In this document: in pieces, positions 19,980 through 34,000 of the stretch
Numbering within the stretch: the first letter of the stretch is position 1
How the letters are laid out: the number at the start of each line of letters is the position of its first letter
NCBI GenBank assembly: GCA_029851415.1
Contig: CM056743.1
Location: 65,812,186 to 65,876,185, forward strand
DNA length: 64,000 bases
Direction: 5' to 3'
From: Eretmocerus hayati
Taxonomy: Eukaryota > Arthropoda > Insecta > Hymenoptera > Aphelinidae
The notes under the pieces: model-generated
The model's database searches: none
What the model was told of the DNA's origin: nothing
What the model saw: only the letters and a program-made list of their open reading frames with translations
Translations under genes and position numbers: made by a program

Positions 19980-22900
19980 CTTTTCAGAGCATTTCGACGA
20001 ATGACTGCACCAGGGGGGGTCTAGGAAAAATCCATAAAAAATTTGAAGACAGGTGATTGCCCGTGTCTATCCGTCTGCCCGTTCATGACCCGTAAGACTG
20101 GGATGAAACCGAATCGAAGACGGATGATTGCCAGTATCTACCCGTCTGCCCGTTCACAGCCCGTGTGGTTCGAATTTTGCGAGAGAGGCGGGGGAGTGAA
20201 TCCCCGTGCCCACCCGTCTGCCCGTTCACGACCCGTGTGGCTCGAATCTTGTCAGTAGGGAGGGGAGTGCATACCCGTGTCCACCCGTCTGCCCGTTCTC
20301 TACCCGTGGAACCAGGATGGAGCCGAATGGAAGATAGGTGATTGCCCGTATCTACCCGTCTGCCCGTCCACGACCCGTAAGACTGGGATAAAGCCGAATC
20401 GAAGACGGATGATTGCCCGTATCTACCCGTCAGCCCGTTCACAACCCGTAAGTCTCAGATCTTGCGAGATACGTAGGGGAGTTAATACCCGTGTCTACCC
20501 GTGTGCCCGTTCTCTACCCGTAAAACCAGATTGGAGCCAAATTAAAGACAGGTGATTGCCCGTATCTACCCGTCTGCCCGTTCACGGCCCGTGTGGCTCG
20601 TATTTCGCGAGGAAGGCGGGGGAGTGGATCCCCATGTCAACCCGTCTGCCCGTTCACGACCCGCTTGGCTCGAATCTTGTCAGTAGGTCGGGGAGTGCAT
20701 AACCGTATCTACCCGTCTGCCCGTTCACAATCCGTGTGGCTCGAATTTTGCGTGATAGGCGGGGCAGTGGATCCCCATGTCTATCCGTCTGCCCGTTCAT
20801 GACCGTAAGACTGAAATGAAGCCGAATCGAAGACGGATGATTGCCCGTATCTACCCGTCTGCCCGTTCACAACCCATGTGACTCGGATCTTGCGAGATAA
20901 GTAGGGGAGTTGATACCCGTGTCCACCCGTCTGCCCGTTCTCTACCCGTAGAACCAGATTGGAGCCAAATTGAGGACAGGTGATTGCCCGTGTCCACCCG
21001 TCTACCCGTTCACGATCCGCGTTGCTCGAATCTTGTCAGTAGGTAGGGGAGTGCATACCCGTATCTACCGGTCTGACCGTTGACAACCCGTGTGGCTCGA
21101 ATTTTGCGAGATAGGCGGGGGAGTGAATCCCCGTGTCTATCCGTCTGCCCGTTCATGACCGTAAGACTGATATGAAGCCGAATCAAAGACGGAAGATGGC
21201 CGTATCTACCCGTCTGCCCGTTCACAACCCATGTGACTCGGATCTTGCGAGATACCAAGGGGAGTTGGAACCCGTGTCTACCCTTCTGCCCGTTCTTTAG
21301 GCGTGAAACATGATTGAAGCCAAATTAAAGACAGGTGATTGCCCGTATCTACCCGTCTGCCCGTTCACAACCCGTGAGTCTCGGATCTTGAGAGATACGT
21401 AGGGGAGTCAATACCCGTGTCCACCCGTCTGCCCGTTCTCTACCCGTAAAACCAGATTGTAGCCAAATTGAAGACAGGTGATTGCCCGAATTTACCCGTC
21501 TGCCCATCCACGACCCGTAAGACTTGCATGAATCCGAATCAAAGAAGGAAGGTTGCCCGTATCTACCCGTCTGCCCGTTCACAACCCGTGTGGCTCGAAT
21601 TTTGCGAGATAGGCGGGGGAGTGAATCCCCGTGTCGACCCGTCTGCCCGTTCACGACCCGTGTGGCTTGAAACTAGTCAGGAGGGAGGGGAGTGCATACC
21701 CGTGTCCAACCATCTGCCCGTTCTCTACACGTGGAACCAGAATGGAGCCGAATGGAAGACAGGTGATTGCCCGTATCTACCCGCCTGTCCGTTCACAACC
21801 CGTGTAGCTCGGAGTTCGCGAGAAAAGCGGGGCAGTGAATAGCCGTGTCTATCCGTCTGCCTTTTCATGACCCGCAGAGGTGAAATGAAGCCGGATCAAA
21901 GACGGATGATGGCCCGTATCTACCCGTCTGCCCGTTCACAATCCGCAAGACTCAGATCTTGCGAGATACCGAGGGGAGTTGGAATCCGTGTCTACTCGTC
22001 TGCCCGTTCTCTAGGCGTAAAACCTGATTGAAGCCAAATTGGAGACAGGTGAATGCCCCTATCCACCCGTTTGCCCGTCCACGCCCCGTAAGTCTCGGAT
22101 CTTGCGAGATACGTAGGGGAGTCAATCCCCGTGTCTCCCCGTCTGCCCGTTCTCTACCCGTAAAACCAGAATGTATCCGAATTGAAGACAGGTGATTGCC
22201 CTATCTACCCGTCTGCCCGTCCACGACTCGTGTGGCTCGAATTTTGCGAGATAGGCGGGGGAGTGAATCCCCGTGTCGAACCGTCTGCCCGTTCACGACC
22301 CGTGTGGCTGGAAAGTAGTCAGGAGGGAGGGGAGTGCATACCCGTGTCCACCCGTCTGCCCGTTCTCTACCCGTGGAACCAGAATGGAGCCGTAGACAGG
22401 TGATTGCCCGTATCTACCCGTCTGCCCGTTCACAACCCGTGTCGCTCGAATTTTGCGTGTTAGGCGGAGCAGTGAATCCCCGTGTCTACCCGTCTGCCCG
22501 TTCATGCCCCGTAAGACTGGGATGAAGCCGAATCAGAGACGGATGATGGCCCGCATCTACCCGTCTGCCCGTTCACAACCCGTGTGGCTCGAATTTTCCA
22601 TGTTAGGCGGGGCAGTCGATTCCCGTGTCCATCTGTCTGCCCGTTCATGACCGTAAGACTGAAATGAAGCCGAATCAAAGACGGATGATTGCCCGTATCT
22701 ACCCGTCTGCCCGTTCACAACCCGTGAGTCTCGGATCTTGCGAGATACGTAGGGGAGTTAATACCCGTGTCTACCCGTCTGCCCCTTCTCTACCCGTAAA
22801 ACCAGATCGGAGCCAAATTGAAGACAGGTGATTGCCCGTATCCACCGGTCTGCCCGTCCACGACCTGTAAGACTGGGATGAAGCCGAATCAAAGACGGAA

Positions 22901-24563
22901 GATGGCCGTATCTACCTGTCTGCCCGTTCACAACCCATGTGGCTCGGATCTTGCGAGATACGTAGGGGAGTTAATACCCATTTGTACCCGTCTGCCCGTT
23001 CTCTACCCGTAAAACCAGATTGGAGCCAAATTGAAGACAGGTGATTGCCCGTATCTACCCGTCTGCCCGTTCATGACCCGTATGACTCGGATGAAGCCAA
23101 ATCAAAGACGGATGATTGCCCGTATCCACCCGTCTGCACGTCCACAGCCCGTGTGGGTAAAAGTTTGCGAGGAAGGCGGGGGAGTGAATCCCCGTGTCCA
23201 CCCGTCTGCCCGTTCACGACCCGTGTGGTTCGAATCTTGTCAGTAGGGAGGGGAGTGCATACCCGTGTCCACCCGTCTGCCCGTTCCCTACCCGCGGAAC
23301 CAGGATGGAGCCGAATGGAAGACAGGTGATTGCCCGTATCTACCCGTCTGCCCGTCCACGACCCGTAAGACTGGGTCAAAGACGGATCGAAGACGGATGA
23401 TTGCCCGTATCTACCCGTCTGCCCGAACACAACCCGGAAGTCTCAGATCTTGCGAGATACGTAGGGGAGTTAATACCCGTGTCCACCCGTGTGCCTGTTC
23501 TCTACCCGTAAAACCAGATTGGAGCCAAATTGAAGACAGGTGATTGCCCGTATCTACCCATCTGCCCGTCTACGACCCGTAAGACTGGGATGAAGCCGAA
23601 TCAAAGACGGATGATGGCCCGTATCTACTCTCTACCCGTTCACAATCCGCAAGACTCGGATCTTGCAAGATACCAAGGGGAGTTGGAACCCGTGTCTACC
23701 CGTCAGCCCGTTCTTTAGGCGTGAAACATGATTGAAGCCAAATTAAAGACAGGTGATTGCCCCTATCTACCCGTTTGCCCGCCCACGACCCGTAAGTCTC
23801 GGATCTTGCGAGATACGTAGGGGAGTCAATACCCGTGTCTACCCGTCTGCCCGTTCTCTACCCGTGAAACCAGTTTGTAGCCAAATTGAAGGCAGGTGAT
23901 TGCCCGTATCTACCCGTCTGCCCGTCCACGACCCGTAAGACTTGCATGAATCCGAATCAAAGAAGGGAGTGTTCTCTACCCGTGGAACCAGAATGGAGCC
24001 GAATGGAAGACAGGTGAATCCCCGTGTCTACCCGTCTGTCCGTTCATGACCGTAAGACTGAAATGAAGCCGAATCAAAGACGGATGATTACCCGTATCTA
24101 CCCGTCTGCACGTTCACAACCCGTAAGTCTCGGATTTTGCGAAATAAGTAGGGGAGTTGATACCCGTGTCCACCCGTCTGCCCGTTCTCTACCCGTAGAA
24201 CCAGATTGGAGCCAAATTGAGGACAGGTGATTGCCCGTGTCCACCCGTCTGCCCGTTCACGATCCGTGTTGCTCCAATCTTGTCGGTAGGTAGGGGAGTG
24301 CATACCCGTATCTACCCGTCTGACCGTTCACAACCCGTGTGGCTCGAATTTCGCGTGATAGGCGGGGCAGTAAATCCACGTGTCTACCCGTCTGCCCGTT
24401 CATGACCGTAAGACTGGAATGAAGCCGAATGAAAGACGGATGATTGCCCGTATCTACCCGTCTGCTCGTTCACAGACCGTGTGGTTCGAATTTCGCGAGA
24501 GAGGCGGGGAAGTGAATCCTCGTGTCCACCCGTCTGCCCGTGCACGACCCGTGCGGCTCATAA

Positions 24564-27500
24564 CTAGTCTGTAGGGAGGGGAGTGCATACCCGTATCCAC
24601 CCGTCTGCCCGTTCTCCTCCCGTGGAACCAGAATGGAGCCGAATGTAAGACAGGTAATTGCCTGTATCTACCCGTCTGTCCGTCCACGACCCGTAAGATT
24701 GGGATGAAGCCAGATCGAAGACGGATGATTGCCCGTATCTACCCGTCTGCCCGTTCACAGCCCGTGTGGCTCGAATTTCGCGAGGGAGGCGGGGCAGTGA
24801 GGACCCGTGTCCACCCGTCTGCCCGTTCCTGACCCGTGTGGCTCGAATCTTGTCAGTAGGTAGGGGAGTGCATACCCGTGTCCAACCGTCTGCCCGTTCT
24901 CTACCCGTGAAACCAGAATGGAGCCAAATCGAAGACAGGTGATTGCCCGTATCTACCCATCTGCCCGTTCACAACGTGTGTGGCTCGAATTTCGCGAGAT
25001 AGGCGGGGCAGTGAATCCCCTCGTCTACCCGTCTGCCCGTCCACGACCCGTAAGACTGGGATAAAGCAGAATCATAGACGGAAGATTGCCCGTATCTACC
25101 CGTCTGCCGGTTCACAACCCGTGTGGCTCGTATTTAGCGAGGAAAGCGGCGGAGTGTACCCCCGTGTCAACCCGTCTGTCCGTTCACGACCCGCTTGGCT
25201 CGAACCTTGTCAGTTGGTCGGGGAGTGCATAACCGTATCTACCCGTCTGCCCATCCACGACCCGTAAGACTGGGATAAAGCAGAATCATAGACGGAAGAT
25301 TGCCCGTATCTACCCGTCTGCCCGTTCACAACCCGTGTGGCTCGTATTTAGCGAGGAAAGCGGGGGAGTGTACCCCCATGTCTATCCGTCTGCCCGTTCA
25401 TGACCGTAAGACTGAAATGAAGCCGAATCAAAGACGGATGATTGCCCGTATCTACCCGTCTGCCCGTTCACAACCCGTGAGTCTCGGATCTTGCGAGATA
25501 CGTAGGGGAGTTAATACTCGTGTCTACCCGTCTGCCCGTTCTCTACCCGTTTATCCTGATTGGATCCAAATTGAAGACAGGTGTTTGCCCGTATCGACCC
25601 GTCTGCCCGTCCACGACCTGTAAGGCTTGCATGAATACGAATCAAAGAAGGGAGGTTGCGCGTATGTACCCGTCTGCCCGTTCACAACCCGTGTGGCTCG
25701 AATTTTGCGAGATAGGCGGGGGAGTGAATCCCCGTGTCTATCCGTCTGCCCGTTCATGACCGTAAGACTGAAATGAAGCCGAATCAAAGACGGAAGATGG
25801 CCGTATCTACCCGTCTGCCCGTTCACAACCCATGTGACTCGGATCTTGCGAGATACCAAGGGGAGTTGGAACCCGTGTCTACCCGTCTGCCCGTTCTTTA
25901 GGCGTGAAACATGATTGAAGCCAAATTAAAGACAGGTGATAGCCGCTATCTACCCGTTTGCCCGCCCACGACCCGTAAGTCTCGGATGTTGCTAGATACG
26001 TAGGGGAGTCAATACCCGTGTCTACCCGTCTGCCCGTTCTCTACCCGCGAAACCAGATTGTAGCCAAATTGAAGGCAGGTGATTGCCCGTATCTACCCGT
26101 CTGCCGTCCACGACCCGTAAGACTTGCATGAATCCGAATCAAAGAAGGAAGTGTTCTCTACCCGTGGAACCAGAATGGAGCCGAATGGAAGACAGGTGAA
26201 TCCCCGTGTCTACACGTCTGTCCGTTCATGACCGTAAGACTGAAATTAAGCCGAATCAAGGACGGATGATTGCCCGTATCTACCCGTCTGCACGTTCACA
26301 ACCCGTAAGTCTCGGATTTTGCGAGATAAGTAGGGGAGTTGATACCCGTGTCCACCCGTCTGCCCGTTCTCTACCCGTAGAACCAGATTGGAGCCAAATT
26401 GAGGACAGGTGATTGCCCGTGTCCACCCGTCTGCCCGTTCACGATCCGCGTTGCTCGAATCTTGTCAGTAGGTAGGGGAGTGCATACCCGTATCTACCCG
26501 TCTGCTCGTTCACAGACCGTGTGGTTCGAATTTCGCGAGAGAGGCGGGGAAGTGAATCCTCGTGTCCACCCGTCTGCCCGTGCACGACCCGTGCGGCTCG
26601 TAACTAGTCAGTAGGGAGGGGAGTGCATATCCGTATCCACCCGTCTGCCCGTTCTCCTCCCGTGGAACCAGAATGGAGCCGAATGTAAGACAGGTGATTG
26701 CCTGTATCTACCCGTCTGTCCGTCCACGACTCGTAAGATTGGGATGAAGCCGGATCGAAGACGGATGATTGCCCGTATCTACCCGTCTGCCCGTTCACAG
26801 CCCGTGTCGCTCGAATTTTGCGAGAGAGGCGGGGCAGTGAGGACCCGTGTCCACCCGTCTGCCCGTTCCTGACCCATGTGGCTCGAATCTTGTTAGTAGG
26901 TAGGGGAGTGCATACCCGTGTCCACCCGTCTGCCCGTTCTCTACCCGTGAAACCAGAATGGAGCCAAATCGAAGACAGGTGATTGCCCGTATCTACCCAT
27001 CTGCCCGTCCACAACGTGTGTGGCTCGAATTTCGCGAGAGAGGCGGGGCAGTGAATCCCCGCGTCTACCCGTCTGCCCGTCCACGACCCGTAAGACTGGG
27101 ATAAAGCAGAATCATAGACGGAAGATTGCCAGTATCTACCCGTCTGCCCGTTCACAACCCGTGTGGCTCGTATTTGGCGAGGAAAGCGGGGGAGTGTACC
27201 CCCGTGTCAACCCGTCTGCCCGTTCACGACCCGCTTGGCTCGAATCTTGTCAGTTGGTCGGGGAGTGCATAACCGTATCTACCCGTCTGCCCGTCCACGA
27301 CCCGTAAGACTGGGATAAAGCAGAATCATAGACGGAAGATTGCCCGTATCTACCCGTCTGCCCGTTCACAACCCGTGTGGCTCGTATTTAGCGAGGAAAG
27401 CGGGGGAGTGTACCCCCATGTCTATCCGTCTGCCCGTTCATGACCGTAAGACTGAAATGAAGCCGAATCAAAGACGGATGATTGCCCGTATCTACCCGTC

Positions 27501-27870
27501 TGCCCGTTCACAACCCGTGAGTCTCGGATCTTGCGAGATACGTAGGGGAGTTGATACCCGTGTCTACCCGTCTGCCCGTTCTCTACCCGTTCATCCAGAT
27601 TGGATCCAAATTGAAGACAGGTGTTTGCCCGTATCGACCCGTCTGCCCGTCCACGACCTGTAAGGCTTGCATGAATCCGAATCAAAGAAGGAAGGTTGCC
27701 CGTATGTACCCGTCTGCCCGTTCACAACCCGTGTGGCTCGAATTTTGCGAGATAGGCGGGGGAGTGAATCCCCGTGTCTATCCGTCTGCCCGTTCATGAC
27801 CGTAAGACTGAAATGAAGCCGAATCAAAGACGGAAGATGGCCGTATCTACCCGAGTGCCCGTTCACAACC
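24564..27870 (+). repeat. 2.04 kb tandem duplication in family B
   Basis: The segment about 24564-25830 recurs at about 26604-27870 with a constant offset of 2040 bp and few differences. For example, the TTTAGCGAGGAAAGCGG variants and the GGATCCAAATTG variants occur in both copies. A neighbouring block, 24024-24300, recurs at 26206-26480 with a 2182 bp offset, so the duplication has an internal indel of two monomers. Confidence 0.8.
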
Positions 27871-30800
27871 CATGTGGCTCGGATCTTGCGAGATACGTAG
27901 GGGAGTTGATAACCGTGTCTACCCGTCTGCCCGTTCGCTACCCGTAGAACCAGATTGGAGCCAAATTGAGGACAGGTGATAGCCCGTATCTACCCGTCTG
28001 GCCGTCCACGACCCACAAGTCTCAGATCTTGTGAGATACGTAGGGGAGTCAATACCCGTGTGAACCCGTCTACCCGTTCTCTAACCGTAAAACCAGATTG
28101 TAGCCAAATTGAAGACAGGTGATTGCCCGAATCTACCCGTCTGCCCATCCACGACCCGCGCGACTTGCATGAATCCGAATCAAAGGAGAAAGGTTGCCCG
28201 TATCTACCCGTCTATCCGTTCACAACCCGTGTAGCTCGAATTTCGCGAGAGAGGCGGGGCAGTGGATAGCCGTGTCTACCCGTCTGACCTTTCATGTTCC
28301 GCAAGGGTGAAATGAAGCCGAATCGAAGACGGATGATGGCCCGTATCTACTCTCTGCCCGTTCACAATCCGCAAGACTCGGATCTTGCGAGGTACCAAGG
28401 GGAGTTGGAACCCGTGTCTACCCGTCTGCCCGTTCACAGCCCGTGTCGCTCGAATTTTGCGAGAGAGGCGGGGCAGTGAGGACCCGTGTCCACCCGTCTG
28501 CCCGTTTCGGACCCGTGTGGCTCGAATCTTAACAGTAGGTAGGGAAGTGCATACCCGTGTCCACCCGTCTGCCCGTTCCCTACCCGCGGAACCAGGATGG
28601 AGCCGAATGGGAGACAGGTGATTGCCCGTATCTACCCGTCTGCCCGTCCACGAGCTGTAAGACTGGGAAAGAGCCGAATCAAAGTCGGAAGATGGCCGTA
28701 TATACCTGTCTGCCCGTTCACAACCCATGTGGCTCGGATCGTCCGAAATACGTAGGGGGAATAATACACATGTCTACCCGTCTGCCCGTTCTCTACCCGT
28801 AAAACCAGATTGGAGCCAAATTGAAGACAGGTGATTGCCCGTGTCTACCCGACTGCCCATTCATGACCGTAAGACTGAAATGAAGCCGAATAAAAGACGT
28901 ATGATTGCTCGTATCTACCCGTCTGCCCGTTCACGGACCGTGTGGTTCGAAATTCGCGAGAGTGGCGGGGAAGTGAATCCTCGTGTCCACCCGTCTGCCC
29001 ATTCACGACCCGTTTAGCTCAAAACTAGTCAGTAGGGAGGGGAGTGCATACCCGTATCCACCCGTCCGCCCGCTCTCTTCCCGTGGAACCAGAATGGAGC
29101 CCAATCGGAAACAGGTGATTGCCCGTATCTACCCATCTGCCCGTTCACAACGTGTGTGGCTCGAATTTCGCGGGATAGGCGGGTCAGTGAATCCCCGCGT
29201 CTACCCGTGTGCCCGTCCACGACCCGTGTGGCTTGAAACTAGTCAGGAGGGAGGGGAGTGCATACCCGTGTCCACCCGTCTGCCCGTTCTCTACCCGTGG
29301 AACCAGAATGGAGCCGAAAGGGAGACAGGTGATTGCCCGTATCTACCCGTCTATCCGTTCACAACCCGTGTAGCTCGAATTTCGCGAGAAAGGCGGGGCA
29401 GTGGATAGCCGTGTCTACCCGTCTGACCTTTCATGTTCCGCAAGGATGAAATGAAGCCGAATCGAAGACGGATGATGGCCCGTATCTACTCTCTGCCCGT
29501 TCACAATCCGCAAGACTCGGATCTTGCGAGGTACCAAGGGGAGTTGGAACCCGTGTCTACCCGTCTGCCCGTTCTCTAGGCGTAGAACCTGATTGAAGCC
29601 AAATTAAAGACAGGTGAATGCCCCTATCCACCCGTTTGCCCGTCCACGACCCGTAAGTCTCGGATCTTGCGAGATACGTAGGGGAGTGCATACCCGTGTC
29701 CACCCGTCTGCCCGTTCTCTACCCGTGGAACCAGAATGGAGCCGAATGGAAGACAGGTGATTGCCCGTATCTACCCGTCTGCCATTTCACAACCCGTGTG
29801 GCTCGAATTTTGCGCGTTAAGCGGAGCAGTGAATCCCCGAGTCTACCCGTCTGCCCGTTCATGACCGTAAGACTGAAATGAAGCCGAATCAAAGACGGCT
29901 GATTGCCCGTATCTACCCGTCTGCCCGTTCACGGACCGTGTGGTTCGAATTTCGCGAGAGTGGCGGGGAAGTGAATCCTCGTGTCCACCCGTCTGCCCAT
30001 TCACGACCCGTGTCGCTCAAAACTAGTCAGTACGGAGGGGAGTGCATATCCGTATCCACCCGTCCGCCCGTTCTCTTCCCGTGGAACCAGAATGGAGCCG
30101 AATGTAAGACAGGTGATTGCCTGTATCTACCCGTCTGTCCGTCCACGACCCGTGAGACTGGGATGAAGCCGAATCGAAGACGGATGATTGCCCGTATCTA
30201 CCCGTCTGCCCGTTCACAGCCCGTGTCGCTCGAATTTTGCGAGAGAGGCGGGGCAGTGAGGACCCGTGTCCACCCGTCTGCCCGTTCCTGACCCATGTGG
30301 CTCGAATCTTGTTAGTAGGTAGGGGAGGGCATACCCGTGTCCACCCGTCTGCCCGTTCTCTACCGGTGGAACCAGAATGGAGCCGAATGGAAGAAGGGTG
30401 ATTGCCCGTATCTACCCGTCTGTCCGTTCACAACCCGTGTAGCTCGAATTTCGCGAGAAAGGCGGGGCAGTGAATAGCCGTGTCTATCCGTCTGCCCGTT
30501 CATGACCGTAAGACTGAAATGAAGCCAAATCAAAGACGGATGATTGCCCGTATCTACCCGGCTGCACGTTCACAACCCGTAAGTCTCGGATCTTGCGAGA
30601 TAAGTAGGGGAGTTGATACCCGTGTCCACCCGTCTGCCCGTTCTCTTCCCGTAGAACCAGATTGGAGCCAAATTGAGGACAGGTGATTGCCCGTGTCCAC
30701 CCGTCTGCCCGTTCACGATCCGTGTTGCTCGAATCTTGTCAGTAGGTAGGGGAGTGCATACCCGTATCTACCCGTCTGACCGTTCACAACCCGTGTGGCT

Positions 30801-31091
30801 CGAATTTTTCGTGATAGGCGGGGCAGTAAATCCCCGTGTCTACCCGTCTGCCCATTCACGACCCGTGTGGCTCAAAACTAGTCAGTAGGGAGGGGAGTGC
30901 ATACCCGTATCCACCCGTCCGCCCGTTCTCTTCCCGTGGAACCAGAATGGAGCCCAATCGAAGACAGGTGATTGCCCGTATCTACCCATCTGCCCGTTCA
31001 CAACGTGTGTGGCTCGAATTTCGCGAGATAGGCGGGGCAGTGAATCCCCGCGTCTACCCGTCTGCCCGTCCACGACCCGTGTGGCTTGAAA

Positions 31092-34000
31092 CTAGTCAGG
31101 AGGGAGGGGAGTGCATACCCGTGTCCACCCGTCCGCCCGTTCTCTTCCCGTGGAACCAGAATGGAGCCGAATGGAAGACAGGTGATTGCCCGTATCTACC
31201 CGTCTGCCCGTCCACGAGCTGTAAGACTGGGAAAGAGCCGAATCAAAGTCGGAGAATGGCCGTATATACCTGTCTGCCCGTTCACAACCCATGTGGCTCG
31301 GATCTTCCGAGATACGTAGGGGAAATAATACCCATGTCTACCCGTCTGCCCGTTCTCTACCCGTAAAACCAGATTGGAGCCAAGTTGAAGACAGGTGATT
31401 GCCCGTGTCTACCCGACTGCCCATTCATGACCGTAAGACTGAAATGAAGCCGAATAAAAGACGGATGATTGCTCGTATCTACCCGTCTGCCCGTTCACGG
31501 ACCGTGTGGTTCGAAATTCGCGAGAGTGGCGGGGAAGTGAATCCTCGTGTCCACCCGTCTGCCCATTCACGACCCGTGTGGCTCAAAACTAGCCAGTAGG
31601 GAGGGGAGTGCATACCCGTGTCCACCCGTCTGCCCGTTCTCTACCCGTGGAACCAGAATGGAGCCGAAAGGGAGACAGGTGATTGCCCGTATCTACCCGT
31701 CTATCCGTTCACAACCCGTGTAGCTCGAATTTCGCGAGAAAGGCGGGGCAGTGGATAGCCGTGTCTACCCGTCTGACCTTTCATGTTCCGCAAGGGTGAA
31801 ATGAAGCCGAATCGGAGACGGATGATGGCCCGTATCTACTCTCTGCCCATTCACAATCCGCAAGACTCGGATCTTTCGAGGTACCAAGGGGAGTTGGAAC
31901 CCGTGTCTACCCGTCTGCCCGTTCTCTAGGCGTAGAACCTGATTGAAGCCAAATTAAAGACAGGTGAATGCCCCTATCTACCCGTTTGCCCGTCCACGCC
32001 CCGTAAGTCTCGGATCTTGCGAGATACGTAGGGGAGTGCATACCCGTGTCCACCCGTCTGCCCGTTCTCTACCCGTGGAACCAGAATGGAGCCGAATGGA
32101 AGACAGGTGATTGCCCGTATCTACCCGTCTGCCATTTCACAACCCATGTGGCTCGAATTTTGCGTGTTAAGCGGAGCAGTGAATCCCCGAGTCTACCCGT
32201 CTGCCCGGTCATGACCGTAAGACTGAAATGAAGCCGATTCAAAGACGGCTGATTGCCCGTATCTACCCGTCTGCCCGTTCACGGACCGTGTGGTTCGAAT
32301 TTCGCAAGAGTGGCGGGGAAGTGAATTCTCGTGTCCACCCGTCTGCCCATTCACGACCCGTGTCGCTCAAAACTAGTCAGTACGGAGGGGAGTGCATACC
32401 CGTATCCACCCGTCCGCCCGTTCTCTTCCCGTGGAACCAGAATGGAGCCGAATGTAAGACAGGTGATTGCCTGTATCTACCCGTCTGTCCGTCCACGACC
32501 CGTGAGACTGGGATGAAGCCGAATCGAAGACGGATGATTGCCCGTATCTACCCGTCTGCCCGTTCACAGCCCGTGACGCTCGAATTTTGCGAGAGAGGCG
32601 GGGCAGTGAGGACCCGTGTCCACCCGTCTGCCCGTTCCTGACCCATGTGGCTCGAATATTGTAAGTAGGTAGGGGAGTGCATACCCGTGTCCACCCGTCC
32701 GCCCGTTCTCTACCCGTGGAACCAGAATGGAGCCAAATCGAAGACAGGTGATTGCCCGTATCTACCCATCTGCCCGTTCACAACCCGTGTGGCTCGAACC
32801 TTGCGTGTTAAGCGGAGCAGTGAATCCCCGAGTCTACCCGTCTGCCCGTTCATGATCGTAAGACTGAAATGAAGCCGAATGGAAGACAGGTGATTGCCCG
32901 TATCTACCCGTCTGCCCGTCCACGACCGGTAAGTCTCGGATCTTGCGAAATACGTAGGGGATGCAATACCCGTGTCCACCCGTCTGCCCGTTTTGTCCCC
33001 GTAGAACCAGATTGTAGCTAAATTGAAGACAGGTGACTGCCCGATCAACCCGTCTGCCCGTCTTCAACCCGTAAGACTTGCATGAATCCGAATCAAAGAA
33101 GGAAGGTTGCCCGTATCTACCCGTCTGCCCGTTCAAGACCCGTGTGGCTCGAATTTTGCGAGTTAGGCGGAGGAGTGGATCCCCGTGTCGACCCGTCTGC
33201 CCGTTCACGAACCGTGTGGCTCGACACTAATCAGGAGGGAGCGGAGTGCATACCCGTGTCCACCCGTCTGCCCGTTCTCTACCCGTGGAACCAGAATGTA
33301 GCCGAATGGAAGACAGGTGAGTGCCCGTATCTACCCGTCTGTCCGTTCACAACCCGTGTAGCTCGAATTCCGCGAGGAAGGCGGGGCAGTGAATAGCCGT
33401 GTCTACCCGTCTGCCCTTTCATGACCCGCAAGGGTGAAATGAAGCCGAATCAAAGACGGATGATGGCCCGTATCTACTCTCTGCCCGTTCACAATCCGCA
33501 AGACTCGGATCTTGCGAGATACCAAGGGGAGTTGGAACCCGTGTCTACCCGTCTGCCCGTTCTCTAGGCGTAAAACCTGATTGAAGCCGAATTAAAGACA
33601 GGTGAATGCCCCTATCTACCCGTTCGCCCGTCCACGACCCGTAAGTCTCGGATCTTGCGAGATACGTAGGGGAGTGCATACCCGTGTCCACCCGTCTGCC
33701 CTATCACAACCATTGTGGGTCGAATTTTGCGTGATAGGCTAGGCAGTAAATCCCCGTGTCTACCCGTCTGCCCATTCTTGACCGTGAGACTGAAATGAAG
33801 CCTTATGGAAGACGGATGATTGCCCGTATCTACCCGTCTGCCCGTTCACAGACCGTGTGGTTCGAATTTCGCGAGAGAGGCGGGGGAGTGAATCCCCGCG
33901 TCCACCGGTCTGCCCATTCACGACCCGTGTGGCTCAAAAATAGTCAGTAGGGAGGGGAGTGCATACCCGTATCCACCCGTCTCCCCGTTCTCCTCCCGTG